Assembly (NCBI GenBank): GCA_025966215.1
Contig: JAOPVM010000127.1
Span: forward strand, 1-13,899
DNA from: Klenkia sp.
Lineage (GTDB): Bacteria > Actinomycetota > Actinomycetes > Mycobacteriales > Geodermatophilaceae
Direction of reading: 5' to 3'
Length of the DNA stretch: 13,899 bases
Under the pieces are notes generated by a model. It was not told where the DNA came from. It made no database searches and saw nothing but the letters and a program-made list of their open reading frames with translations. Every line of letters begins with the position of its first letter. Position 1 is the first letter of the stretch. The translations under genes were made by a program, and so were the position numbers. Below, piece after piece: positions 6,435 through 12,943 of this stretch.

Positions 6435-7403
6435 ATGCGCGCGATCACGATCGAGTCCCCCGGTGGCCCCGAGGTCCTGGTCTGGGGGGAGGCCCCCGAC
6501 CCGGTCTGCGGGCCCGGTGAGGTCGTCGTCGACGTCGTCGCCACCGCGGTGAACCGGGCCGACCTGCTGCAGCGCCAGGGCAGGTACCCCGTACCCCCGG
6601 GCGCCAGCGAGATCCTGGGCCTGGAGTGCAGCGGGATCGTCTCCGAGGTCGGCGAGGGCGTCACCGGCTGGAAGGTCGGCGACGAGGTGTGCGCCCTGCT
6701 GTCGGGGGGTGGTTACGCCGAGCGGGTCGCCGTCCCGGCCGGGCAGGTCCTGCCCAAGCCCGCCGGGGTCGAGCTGGCCACCGCCGCGGCACTGCCCGAG
6801 GTGGTCTGCACCGTGTGGTCCAACGTGTTCATGCTGGCCGGGCTGCAGCGCGGGGAGACGTTCCTGGTGCACGGCGGCTCATCGGGCATCGGCACGATGG
6901 CCATCCAGCTCGCCGTCCGGGCCGGCGCCCGGGTGGCGACGACGGCCGGCAGCCAGGCGAAGCTGGACTTCTGCCGCGAGCTCGGCGCCGAGGTGCTCGT
7001 GAACTACCGGGAGACCGACTTCGTCGAGGCGGTCGGGCAGGCCGACGTGGTGCTGGACAACATGGGTGCTGCGTACCTCTCCCGCAACGTCGACGTCCTG
7101 GCCCCCGACGGCCGGATCGTCGTCATCGGCATGCAGGGCGGGGTCAAGGGCGAGCTCGACCTGGGGACGTTGCTGCGCAAGCGGGGCACCGTGCACGCCA
7201 CTGCGCTCCGCGGCCGCCCCGCGACGGGCCGGCACTCCAAGGCCGACATCGTCGCCGCGGTGCGGCACGACGTGTGGCCCGACGTCGAGCGCGGCGTCGT
7301 CCGACCGATCGTGGACCGGCGGCTGCCGATGTCCCGCGCCGCCGAGGGCCACCAGGTGCTCGAGGAGAGCTCGCACATCGGCAAGGTCCTGCTGGTGAAC
7401 TAG
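6435..7403 (+). CDS. Zinc-free NAD(P)H quinone oxidoreductase (PIG3/QOR family)
   Basis: A 322-residue medium-chain dehydrogenase/reductase of the quinone oxidoreductase branch, which transfers hydride from NADPH to quinones or enones. Family marks are the N-terminal catalytic domain with VNRADLLQRQGRYPVPPGAS (39-58), LGLECSGIVSEVGEGV (61-76) and GDEVCALLSGGGYAE (82-96). The Rossmann nucleotide-binding loop is VHGGSSGIGTMAIQLA (145-160), and the C-terminus ends HIGKVLLVN. The cysteine/histidine zinc ligands of alcohol dehydrogenases are missing, as expected. The ROADLLQ-type pattern and PPGAS favour the TP53I3/PIG3 subgroup. The frame is open upstream to 6306, but ATG 6435 begins the conserved MRAI start of the family and has the -10 at the correct leaderless distance. 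Its stop shares a CTAG with the convergent PLP enzyme. Confidence 0.93.
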   Translation: MRAITIESPGGPEVLVWGEAPDPVCGPGEVVVDVVATAVNRADLLQRQGRYPVPPGASEILGLECSGIVSEVGEGVTGWKVGDEVCALLSGGGYAERVAVPAGQVLPKPAGVELATAAALPEVVCTVWSNVFMLAGLQRGETFLVHGGSSGIGTMAIQLAVRAGARVATTAGSQAKLDFCRELGAEVLVNYRETDFVEAVGQADVVLDNMGAAYLSRNVDVLAPDGRIVVIGMQGGVKGELDLGTLLRKRGTVHATALRGRPATGRHSKADIVAAVRHDVWPDVERGVVRPIVDRRLPMSRAAEGHQVLEESSHIGKVLLVN

Positions 7404-8617
7404 CGCAGGGCGCTGATGCTCTCGATCATGTGGTCGACCTCTTCGACGGTGTTGTAGTGCAGCAGCCCCAGCCGCACGGCGCCGCCGGTCTCGTTGACCC
7501 CGAGGGCGTCGAAGAGCTCGCGGGCGTAGTAGTCGCCGTCCCAGGCGCAGATCGTCTGCCTGGCCAGCTCGGTGGCGACCTGGCGGGGGCGCATCCGGGA
7601 GACGGTGAACGACAGGGTCGGCGTGCGGTACAGCGGTGAGCCCAGCACCTGGACGTGGGCCATCGAGCGCAACGACCGGTCCAGCCGGTCGAACAGCTCG
7701 GCCTCGTACCGCCCGACCGCGGCCAGCGAGGTGGCCAGCCGCTCCCGGCGGGTGCCGGTGGCGTCGGGGGCGAGGGCGGCCAGGTGGTCGACGGCCGCGG
7801 AGACCCCGGCGTAGAGCTCGAAGGCCGGGGTGCCGGTCTCGAACTTGTCCGGCACCCGGTCCGAGGAGGGCACCAGCTTGTCCGGCACGAGGGACTCCAG
7901 CAGTGCGGGGTCGGCGACCAGGGCGCCCACGTGCGGGCCGCACCACTTGTAGGCCGACAGCGCCAGGAAGTCCGCACCGGTCGAGGCGATGTCGATGAGC
8001 CCGTGCGGGGCGGCGTGCACGCCGTCGACGTAGACCAGCGCGCCGACCTGGTGGGCGCGGTCGGCGATGGCCCGCACGTCGGGCCGGGTGCCGATGGCGT
8101 TGCTGGCCAGCGTGACGGCGACCAGCTTCGTGCGGTCGGTGAGCAGCTCGTCGTACTGCCAGTCGGGCAGTTCGCCGGACTCGATGTCCACCTCGGCCCA
8201 CTTGACCAGCAGACCGGCCTCCTCGGCCAGCTGCACCCACGGCCGCACGTTCGCGTCGTGGTCGAGCCGGCTGACCACGATCTCGTCGCCGGGCCGCCAG
8301 GTCTTGGCCAGCGTGCGGGCCATCGTGTAGGTCAGCGAGGTCATGTTCGGGCCGAGGACGACGCCCTGCGGGACCCCGCCCACCAGGTCCGCGACGGCCG
8401 ACCGCGCGCCGCTGACCAGCTGCTCGGCCCGGGCCGAGGAGGGGAACACCCCGCCGCGGTTGGCGATGGGCACCCGCATGGCCTGGGTGACCGCACGCAG
8501 CACGCTCTCGGGCACCAGCGACCCCGCCGGACCGTCGGCGTGCACGAACCCGTCGGAGAGCCCGGGGAAGAGCCCGCGGACGCGCGCGACGTCCAGCCGT
8601 GCGGCCCCCGGTGACAT
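7400..8617 (-). CDS. Cysteine desulfurase-like class V aminotransferase (VC1184 type)
   Basis: A 405-residue PLP enzyme of fold type I, class V. The cofactor lysine is K224 in SAYKWCGPH, and the pyridine-nitrogen aspartate is D198 in VYVDGVHAAPHG. SRLDHDANVRPW (116-127) and the C-terminal signature WDGDYYARELFDALG (359-373) with RLGLLHYNTVEEVDHM (382-397) match the group annotated as 'cysteine desulfurase-like, VC1184 subfamily' (from memory of the family). The active-site cysteine loop of SufS/IscS (RxGHHC-type) is not present: the corresponding region reads RQTICAWDGDYYA, whose C357 sits in a different context. A true desulfurase function is therefore doubtful, and a lyase, racemase or epimerase is possible. 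I start it at ATG 8617, which has TAGGGT seven bases upstream; the open frame extends further but without family similarity. Confidence 0.88.
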   Translation of the reverse strand: MSPGAARLDVARVRGLFPGLSDGFVHADGPAGSLVPESVLRAVTQAMRVPIANRGGVFPSSARAEQLVSGARSAVADLVGGVPQGVVLGPNMTSLTYTMARTLAKTWRPGDEIVVSRLDHDANVRPWVQLAEEAGLLVKWAEVDIESGELPDWQYDELLTDRTKLVAVTLASNAIGTRPDVRAIADRAHQVGALVYVDGVHAAPHGLIDIASTGADFLALSAYKWCGPHVGALVADPALLESLVPDKLVPSSDRVPDKFETGTPAFELYAGVSAAVDHLAALAPDATGTRRERLATSLAAVGRYEAELFDRLDRSLRSMAHVQVLGSPLYRTPTLSFTVSRMRPRQVATELARQTICAWDGDYYARELFDALGVNETGGAVRLGLLHYNTVEEVDHMIESISALR

Positions 8618-8624
8618 GGTGCAG

Positions 8625-8630
8625 ACCCTA
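8625..8630 (-). promoter_or_regulatory. Leaderless -10 of the PLP enzyme gene
   Basis: On the minus strand, TAGGGT fits TANNNT and ends seven bases before ATG 8617 (gap CTGCACC). It lies in the 85-base divergent region shared with bpa. Confidence 0.6.
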
Positions 8631-8690
8631 ACTCGACGGGTGACGCGGTGAGGGGTCGATCCGTCACGTTCAGCAACCACCCGCGGGGGG

Positions 8691-8696
8691 CAGGAT
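8691..8696 (+). promoter_or_regulatory. Possible -10 (CAGGAT) of bpa
   Basis: CAGGAT differs from TANNNT only at the first base and ends six bases before ATG 8703. A weak GAGGG (8697-8701) sits too close to the ATG to be a good Shine-Dalgarno site. This resembles the stronger leaderless sites elsewhere in the window but is less certain. Confidence 0.3.
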
Positions 8697-8702
8697 GAGG
8701 GC

Positions 8703-9233
8703 ATGACAGCAGCAGGGCCCGGGAGCCAGGAGCAGCAGCAGGTCGTCGTCGTCGGACCGGACGGTCAGCCCGTCGGGAGCATGCCGATGCCCGCCGACGG
8801 CGAGGGCGGGATCGCCGACCTCGTGGAACAGCCGGCCAAGGTGATGCGGATCGGCACGATGATCAAGCAGCTCCTCGAAGAGGTCCGCGCCGCGCCCCTG
8901 GACGAGGCCAGCCGGAACCGGTTGCGCGACATCCACGCCTCCTCCATCCGGGAGCTGGAGAAGGGCCTGGCGCCGGAGCTGCGCGAGGAGCTGGAGCGGA
9001 TCACGCTCCCCTTCACCGACGGCGTGACCCCCTCCGACGCCGAGCTGCGCATCGCCCAGGCCCAGCTGGTCGGCTGGCTGGAGGGCGTCTTCCACGGCAT
9101 CCAGACCGCGCTGTTCGCCCAGCAGATGGCCGCCCGCGCCCAGCTGGAGGAGATGCGCCGCAAGGCCCTGCCCGGCGGCTCCCCCCAGCAGCCCGGCACA
9201 TCCCAGCAGCCCGGCGGCGGTCAGTACCTCTGA
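8703..9233 (+). CDS. bpa: Bacterial proteasome activator Bpa/PafE (DUF2587)
   Basis: A 176-residue ATP-independent activator of the actinobacterial 20S proteasome. It forms a dodecameric ring that docks on the alpha-ring and lets unfolded proteins enter without Pup or Mpa/ARC. The diagnostic features are the helical core VEQPAKVMRIGTMIKQLLEE (41-60), LDEASRNRLRDIH (66-78) and LAPELREELERITLPFT (89-105). The highly conserved SDAELRIAQAQLVGWLEGVF (111-130) and HGIQTALFAQQMAARAQLE follow. The C-terminal GQYL (173-176) is the HbYX-like docking motif. The N-terminal 35 residues and the QQPG-rich linker (161-172) are likely disordered. No pup, prcAB or mpa gene is in this window. It is divergent from the PLP enzyme gene, and its 3' end overlaps a possible small antisense ORF. 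Confidence 0.95.
   Translation: MTAAGPGSQEQQQVVVVGPDGQPVGSMPMPADGEGGIADLVEQPAKVMRIGTMIKQLLEEVRAAPLDEASRNRLRDIHASSIRELEKGLAPELREELERITLPFTDGVTPSDAELRIAQAQLVGWLEGVFHGIQTALFAQQMAARAQLEEMRRKALPGGSPQQPGTSQQPGGGQYL
9184..9215 (+). repeat. Direct repeat in the bpa linker
   Basis: The 14-mer CCCAGCAGCCCGGC occurs at 9184-9197 and 9202-9215, an 18-base (six-codon) period. It encodes two QQPG units in the flexible linker just before the proteasome-docking GQYL. An in-frame repeat like this can lengthen or shorten by slippage without breaking the gene. Confidence 0.7.
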
Positions 9234-9361
9234 CGGGCCGAGCGGCCGAGGGCAACGACCGCACGCACGTGCGGGGAGGTCAGGGCCAGCACCACCGCGA
9301 GCGCCGCACCGACCGCGGCCGCTGACGCGTCCGGCCCGGCCAGCACGACGACGGCCGTCAC
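9221..9361 (-). CDS. Possible small hydrophobic protein (46 aa), unrecognised
   Basis: In the gap between bpa and the second HAD gene, the minus strand has an ORF from GTG 9361 to TGA 9221-9223. It begins MTAVVVLAGPDASAAAVG, continues with AALAVVLALTSPHVRAVVAL and ends in a basic GRSARQRY. One hydrophobic segment (about residues 14-32), with a positively charged C-terminus, would suit a single-span membrane peptide. Only about five of 46 codons end in A or T, as in real genes here. It starts 36 bases after the HAD2 stop on the same strand, so it could be the last gene of the serS operon. Its last four codons are antisense to the GQYL codons of bpa. Against it: no clear Shine-Dalgarno site (a GGCGAGGG lies rather far upstream), no recognised family, and short open frames are common in such DNA. 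Confidence 0.4.
   Translation of the reverse strand: MTAVVVLAGPDASAAAVGAALAVVLALTSPHVRAVVALGRSARQRY
9259..9274. terminator. Small hairpin downstream of bpa
   Basis: CCGCAC (9259-9264) and GTGCGG (9269-9274) form a 6-bp stem with a four-base loop, 25 bases after the bpa stop. It could help end transcription of bpa or, in the other direction, of the serS unit. It is short and has no T-tract. Confidence 0.3.
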
Positions 9362-9397
9362 GGGCAGGCCACCACCCTCGCCGCCCCGGGTGCCCGC

Positions 9398-10204
9398 CTA
9401 GTGCAGTGACCGCAGGAACGCGGCCACACCGTCCTCGTCGTTGGTGTCGGTGACGTCGGTGGCGGCGGCGAGGACCTCGGGGTGGGCGTTGCCCATCGCG
9501 ACCGCGCGGCCGCCGCCCTCGCGCACCCAGTGGAAGGCCGCGACGTCGTTGGGCATGTCGCCGAAGAAGACGACGTCCCCGGCGGTGATGCCGAGTTCGG
9601 CGCACACGTCGGCCAGCCCGGTGGCCTTGCTGACACCGAGCGCGGAGATCTCCACGAGGGCGTCGGAGGAGGAGTTGGTGACCGTGGCCAGGTCGCCGAC
9701 CACCTCGTGGACCAGCGCGATGAACTCCTCGCGGGAGAGGTCCTCGTGCCGGGCCAGCAGCTTGGCGACCGGCGCGGAGACCATCTCCTCCAGGGTGGCC
9801 TGGGCCACGCCGGGGGCGTTCACGTCCCAGCGCGGCTGGTACACCGGCTCGTGCCGGAACTCCAGGCCGTACTCCACGGCGAACCAGGTGCCCGGCTGGG
9901 CCGCCCGCAGCCCGGCGGTGATCTGCTGCAGCACCTCGGGAGCCACGGGGCGCTCGTGGACGACCTCGAAGGCCCCCAGGTCGAGCATGACCGCGCCGTT
10001 GCAGCACACCGCGGTCCCCGAGCCGATGACCTCGCGGATGTCGACCATCCAGCGCGGCGGGCGGCCGGTGGCCAGCACGAACGGCACCCCGTCCTCCCCC
10101 CAGAGCCGGATCTGCTCCAGGGTGGCCGGCGCGACGGTCTCGTCGCTGCGCAGCAGCGTGCCGTCCATGTCGCTGGCGATCAGCTTGGGCTTCCAGTCGC
10201 TCAC
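9398..10204 (-). CDS. HAD-IIB (Cof-like) phosphatase, second copy
   Basis: A 268-residue haloacid dehalogenase-superfamily hydrolase of the Cof/YidA type, which removes phosphate from small molecules such as sugar phosphates. Motif I is D12-M-D14-G-T, motif II is T46 in LATGR, motif III is K193 in SKATG, and motif IV is GDMPND (215-220) with D216 and D220. The alpha/beta cap lies between motifs II and III (about 85-185), which defines class IIB. GTG 10204 overlaps the TGA of the preceding HAD gene (GTGA). It is clearly paralogous to that gene: they share the opening KL(I/V)A(S/T)D(M/L)DGTLL, the KATGL segment and the whole GDMPND region ending in NAHP. Both copies keep every catalytic residue, so neither is a relic. 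Confidence 0.92.
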   Translation of the reverse strand: MSDWKPKLIASDMDGTLLRSDETVAPATLEQIRLWGEDGVPFVLATGRPPRWMVDIREVIGSGTAVCCNGAVMLDLGAFEVVHERPVAPEVLQQITAGLRAAQPGTWFAVEYGLEFRHEPVYQPRWDVNAPGVAQATLEEMVSAPVAKLLARHEDLSREEFIALVHEVVGDLATVTNSSSDALVEISALGVSKATGLADVCAELGITAGDVVFFGDMPNDVAAFHWVREGGGRAVAMGNAHPEVLAAATDVTDTNDEDGVAAFLRSLH

Positions 10205-11130
10205 GGTCGCACCTCCGACTGCAGGGCCTCCAGGTAGCGGGCGACGCCGTCGACGTCGTGACCGCTGGTGCGGTGGCTGGCGGCGGCCTGCACGGCCGGG
10301 TGCGCGTTCGCTACGGCGACCGCCCGCCCGCCGGCGGCGGCGACGGCGTGGATCATCGGCAGGTCGTTGGGCATGTCGCCGAACACGACCACGTCGGACA
10401 TCGGGACGCCGAAGCGCTCCAGTGCGATCGCCAGACCGGTGGCCTTGGTGATCCCCGGCGGCAGCACCTCGATGAAGCCCAGCCCGGCGTGGGTGACCTC
10501 GGCGGCCGAGGGGTCGGTGACCGAGAGCGCGAGGGCGAGCAGCTCGTCCTGGCCGAGGGTCTCCGAGCGCAGGAACACCTTGAGCACCGGCCCGTCGGGC
10601 AGCACGTGCTCGCGGGCCAGCAGGTCGGCGGGCTCGGGGTAGGGCCAGTCGAAGCCGTGCTGCACCCGCAGCGGGCGGAGCGCCTCGCTCTGGGTGGCGG
10701 CGTCCTCGACGGCGATGATCAACGGTCCGGTGACCGCCTCGATCGCGGCGATGACGGCGCGCGCCTCGTCCCGGGGCAGCCCGACGGTGCGGAGCACCTC
10801 GTCGGTGTCCAGGTCGACGACGAAGCCGCCCTGGGCGAGGACGGCGACCCCGCGGCCACCGAGCATCGTCCGGACGCTGTCCAGCAGCCGCGGGCCGCGG
10901 CCGGTGACGCCGACGACGGGCACGCCGGCCGCCCAGCTGGCGTCCATCGCGGCGCGGGTGCGGTCGCTGACCACGCCCTGGCTGGTGAGCAGCGTGCCGT
11001 CGAGGTCGGTGGCGACCAGCTTGGGCCGCCAGGGCCCGAGGTCGCCGAGCTCGACGACCAGGTCGCTGCCCTCACCGCCGGAGTGCTTCGGGAGCGTGTT
11101 GGCGGCGCGGGCCGGGACGTGTGCGGTCAC
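10201..11130 (-). CDS. HAD-IIB (Cof-like) phosphatase, first copy
   Basis: A 309-residue HAD-IIB phosphatase with all four motifs: D42-L-D44-G-T, T76 in GVTGR, K229 in GITKATG, and GDMPND (251-256). It has a proline-, glycine- and alanine-rich N-terminal extension of about 35 residues that its neighbour lacks. I chose GTG 11130 because it overlaps the serS stop in GTGA and no other ATG or GTG occurs in frame before the core at residue 36; the frame is open further upstream only as a serS shadow. The overlap implies translational coupling to serS. A HAD gene after serS is, as I recall, a recurrent arrangement in actinobacteria, but the substrate is unknown. Divergence in the cap (about 115-220) from the second copy suggests a different substrate. 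Confidence 0.9.
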   Translation of the reverse strand: MTAHVPARAANTLPKHSGGEGSDLVVELGDLGPWRPKLVATDLDGTLLTSQGVVSDRTRAAMDASWAAGVPVVGVTGRGPRLLDSVRTMLGGRGVAVLAQGGFVVDLDTDEVLRTVGLPRDEARAVIAAIEAVTGPLIIAVEDAATQSEALRPLRVQHGFDWPYPEPADLLAREHVLPDGPVLKVFLRSETLGQDELLALALSVTDPSAAEVTHAGLGFIEVLPPGITKATGLAIALERFGVPMSDVVVFGDMPNDLPMIHAVAAAGGRAVAVANAHPAVQAAASHRTSGHDVDGVARYLEALQSEVRP

Positions 11131-12413
11131 GCGGTGGGCACCAGCGACATGCCGGGGCGCAGCACCGCGTGGCCACCCAGCCACGGGCGCAGCGCGACCG
11201 GCACGTGCACCGAGCCGTCGGCCTGCTGGTGCACCTCCAGCAGGCAGGCGATGGTGCGGGCGATGGCGCACAGCGTGCCGTTGAGGGTGGCGACGGTCTG
11301 CGGCCTGCCGTCGGCGTCGCGGGAGCGGATCGAGAGCCTCCGGGCCTGGAAGGTGGTGCAGTCCGAGGTCGACGTCAGCTCGCGGTAGGTGCCCTGGGTG
11401 GGGAACCACGCCTCGATGTCGAACTTGCGGGCCGCACTGGTGCCGAGGTCGCCGGCGGCGATGTCCACCACCCGGTAGGGCAGCTCGAGGGCCTGGAGGA
11501 ACTCCTCCTCCCACTGCAGCAGGCGCAGGTGCTCGGCCTCGGCGTCCTCGGGGGCGCAGAAGCTGAACATCTCGACCTTGTCGAACCAGTGCACCCGGAT
11601 GATGCCCTTGGTGTCCTTGCCGTAGGAGCCGGCCTCGCGGCGGAAGCAGGAGCTCCAGCCGGCGTACCGCTTGGGCCCGGCCGACAGGTCGAGCACCTCG
11701 TCGGCGTGCATGCCGGCGAGCGCGACCTCGCTGGTGCCGACGAGGTAGAGGTCGTCGCGCTCGATCCGGTAGACCTCCTCGTCGTGCTCGCCGAGGAAGC
11801 CGGTGCCCTCCATCGCCTTGGGCCCGACCAGCGCGGGGGCGACGACGGGGGTGAAGCCGGCGGCCACCGCGCGGGTGATGGCCAGCTGGGCCAGGGCGAA
11901 CTCCAGCAGCGCGCCGGGGCCGGTGAGGAAGTAGAACCGGGCGCCGGAGACCTTGGCGCCGCGCTCCATGTCGATCGCGCCCAGCGCGGTGCCGATGTCG
12001 AGGTGGTCGCGCACCTCGAAGTCGTAGCTCGGCACGTCACCGACGGTGCGGATCGTCACGGCGTCGTCCTCACCGCCGGGCGGGACCTCGGGGGCCACGA
12101 CGTTGGCGATCACCAGGTGCGCGGCGCGCAGCGCCTCGTCGGCGGCGCGGGTGGCGTCCTCGGCGGCCTTGACCTCCGCGGACAGGGCCTTCGCCCGCTC
12201 GAGGACGGCGGGGCGCTCCTCGGGGGTGGCCTTCTTCACCGCCTGGGACGCCGACTTCTGCTCGGCCCGGAGCTGGTCGGCGCGGTGCACGGCGGCGCGG
12301 CGCTCGGCGTCGGCGGCCAGGAGGGCGTCCACCCGGGACTCGTCGGCACCCCGGGCCCGCTGGCTGGCGCGGACGAGGTCGGGGTTCTCGCGGACGAGTC
12401 GCAGGTCGATCAC
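11127..12413 (-). CDS. serS: Seryl-tRNA synthetase
   Basis: A 428-residue class II aminoacyl-tRNA synthetase that charges tRNA-Ser (and tRNA-Sec where present). It starts [16 protein letters not shown] and has the N-terminal tRNA-binding coiled-coil arm at about residues 28-100, rich in Ala, Glu, Lys and Arg. The catalytic domain has motif 1 around the [18 protein letters not shown] segment, the serine/ATP-site [10 protein letters not shown], motif 2 [14 protein letters not shown] with [11 protein letters not shown], and motif 3 [16 protein letters not shown]. Length is normal. GTG 12413 is chosen because family similarity begins there and TACGAT ends six bases before it; the frame continues upstream but reads into an unrelated ATP-grasp remnant. 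Being leaderless, it has no room for a T-box. Its TGA overlaps the GTG of the first HAD gene. Confidence 0.96.
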   Translation of the reverse strand: MIDLRLVRENPDLVRASQRARGADESRVDALLAADAERRAAVHRADQLRAEQKSASQAVKKATPEERPAVLERAKALSAEVKAAEDATRAADEALRAAHLVIANVVAPEVPPGGEDDAVTIRTVGDVPSYDFEVRDHLDIGTALGAIDMERGAKVSGARFYFLTGPGALLEFALAQLAITRAVAAGFTPVVAPALVGPKAMEGTGFLGEHDEEVYRIERDDLYLVGTSEVALAGMHADEVLDLSAGPKRYAGWSSCFRREAGSYGKDTKGIIRVHWFDKVEMFSFCAPEDAEAEHLRLLQWEEEFLQALELPYRVVDIAAGDLGTSAARKFDIEAWFPTQGTYRELTSTSDCTTFQARRLSIRSRDADGRPQTVATLNGTLCAIARTIACLLEVHQQADGSVHVPVALRPWLGGHAVLRPGMSLVPTA

Positions 12414-12419
12414 GCGTCG

Positions 12420-12425
12420 ATCGTA
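12420..12425 (-). promoter_or_regulatory. Leaderless -10 of the serS operon
   Basis: On the minus strand, TACGAT fits TANNNT and ends six bases before GTG 12413. It lies only 10 bases after the stop codon of the upstream ATP-grasp remnant. Confidence 0.6.
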
Positions 12426-12435
12426 GGTGCCGGGC

Positions 12436-12830
12436 TCAGCGGGCCAGGGCGCCCGCGACCCCGGCGGCGAACAGCTCGGGCAGCTCGGTGCCGGCGGCCC
12501 GGGCCATCGTCGGGATCGCTCTGCCGGGCGGAGGAGTCGTACAGCCCGGCCTCGAGGAACCACGGGGCGCCGTCGGGGTCGATCCGGAAGTCCAGCAGCG
12601 AGTGGTCCCGGCAGCCCAGCGCGACGTGGCAGGCCGTCGCCGCCGCCCCCACCACGGCGTTCACCGGGTCGTCGGCGGGCACGATCCACGAGCCGGGCGA
12701 TGCCCGCCCCGATCGGCACCGGCTCGGCGGCGGCCCGTGCGTCCAGGGACGTCGGGACGCGCCACGAGCCGTCGGGCGAGACGTGCGCGATCACCACCGG
12801 CTCCGGCCCGACGACCTGCTGCGCCCGCTG
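12436..12830 (-). pseudogene. Frameshifted remnant of an ATP-grasp ligase-like gene
   Basis: Three minus-strand frames joined end to end read as one protein C-terminus. The first is [18 protein letters not shown]... to [13 protein letters not shown] sequence (about 12822-12692). A single extra base near 12691 moves the reading to [17 protein letters not shown], then [20 protein letters not shown] and [14 protein letters not shown] two-base loss near 12520 (AGCGATC where AGCGCGATC is expected) moves it to [10 protein letters not shown] and [17 protein letters not shown] before TGA 12436-12438. The [17 protein letters not shown] segment resembles the metal- and ATP-binding end of D-Ala-D-Ala ligase-type ATP-grasp enzymes. 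No N-terminal half or start codon is visible before guaB1, so it is truncated as well as frameshifted. The alternative is two sequencing errors in an otherwise short gene. Confidence 0.6.
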
Positions 12831-12943
12831 GAGACGGCCCGACCGACGCTGCCCGCGCCGGCCACCGACCCCACCGACGACCCACCACCGTTCCGACCGG
12901 GGCGCCCCTGTCGAGGTCGGCCGGGGTGCGCGACGATGGGGTC
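12831..12943. other. Leader region of guaB1 beyond the ATP-grasp remnant
   Basis: About 113 bases between the recognisable end of the remnant and the guaB1 start. Nothing convincing is encoded. It ends with GACGATGGGGTC before the ATG, which contains the possible -10. There is no Shine-Dalgarno site at a good distance (GGGG at 12938-12941 is only two bases from the ATG). Confidence 0.5.
12932..12937 (+). promoter_or_regulatory. Possible -10 (GACGAT) of guaB1
   Basis: GACGAT differs from TANNNT only in the first base and ends six bases before ATG 12944, the same geometry as the serS promoter. It is listed as a weaker candidate. Confidence 0.3.

Noticed and set aside
3993..6872. A 959-codon minus-strand open frame across thioesterase, CoA ligase, DUF4177 and quinone oxidoreductase.
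   Set aside because: It is antisense to four well-supported genes and gives Gly/Asp/Val/His/Gln-rich shadow translation typical of high-GC DNA.
8618..8704. An earlier start for the PLP enzyme at 8704.
   Set aside because: The added residues are not family-like and would overlap the bpa start; ATG 8617 has TAGGGT seven bases upstream.
12414..12500. A T-box or other leader control upstream of serS.
   Set aside because: The -10 sits six bases before the start codon, leaving no leader, and no T-box sequence is seen.
12414..12797. Extending serS upstream to 12797 to give a 556-residue protein.
   Set aside because: The extra part is the ATP-grasp remnant and its shadow. Family similarity starts at GTG 12413, which has a leaderless -10 at the right distance.
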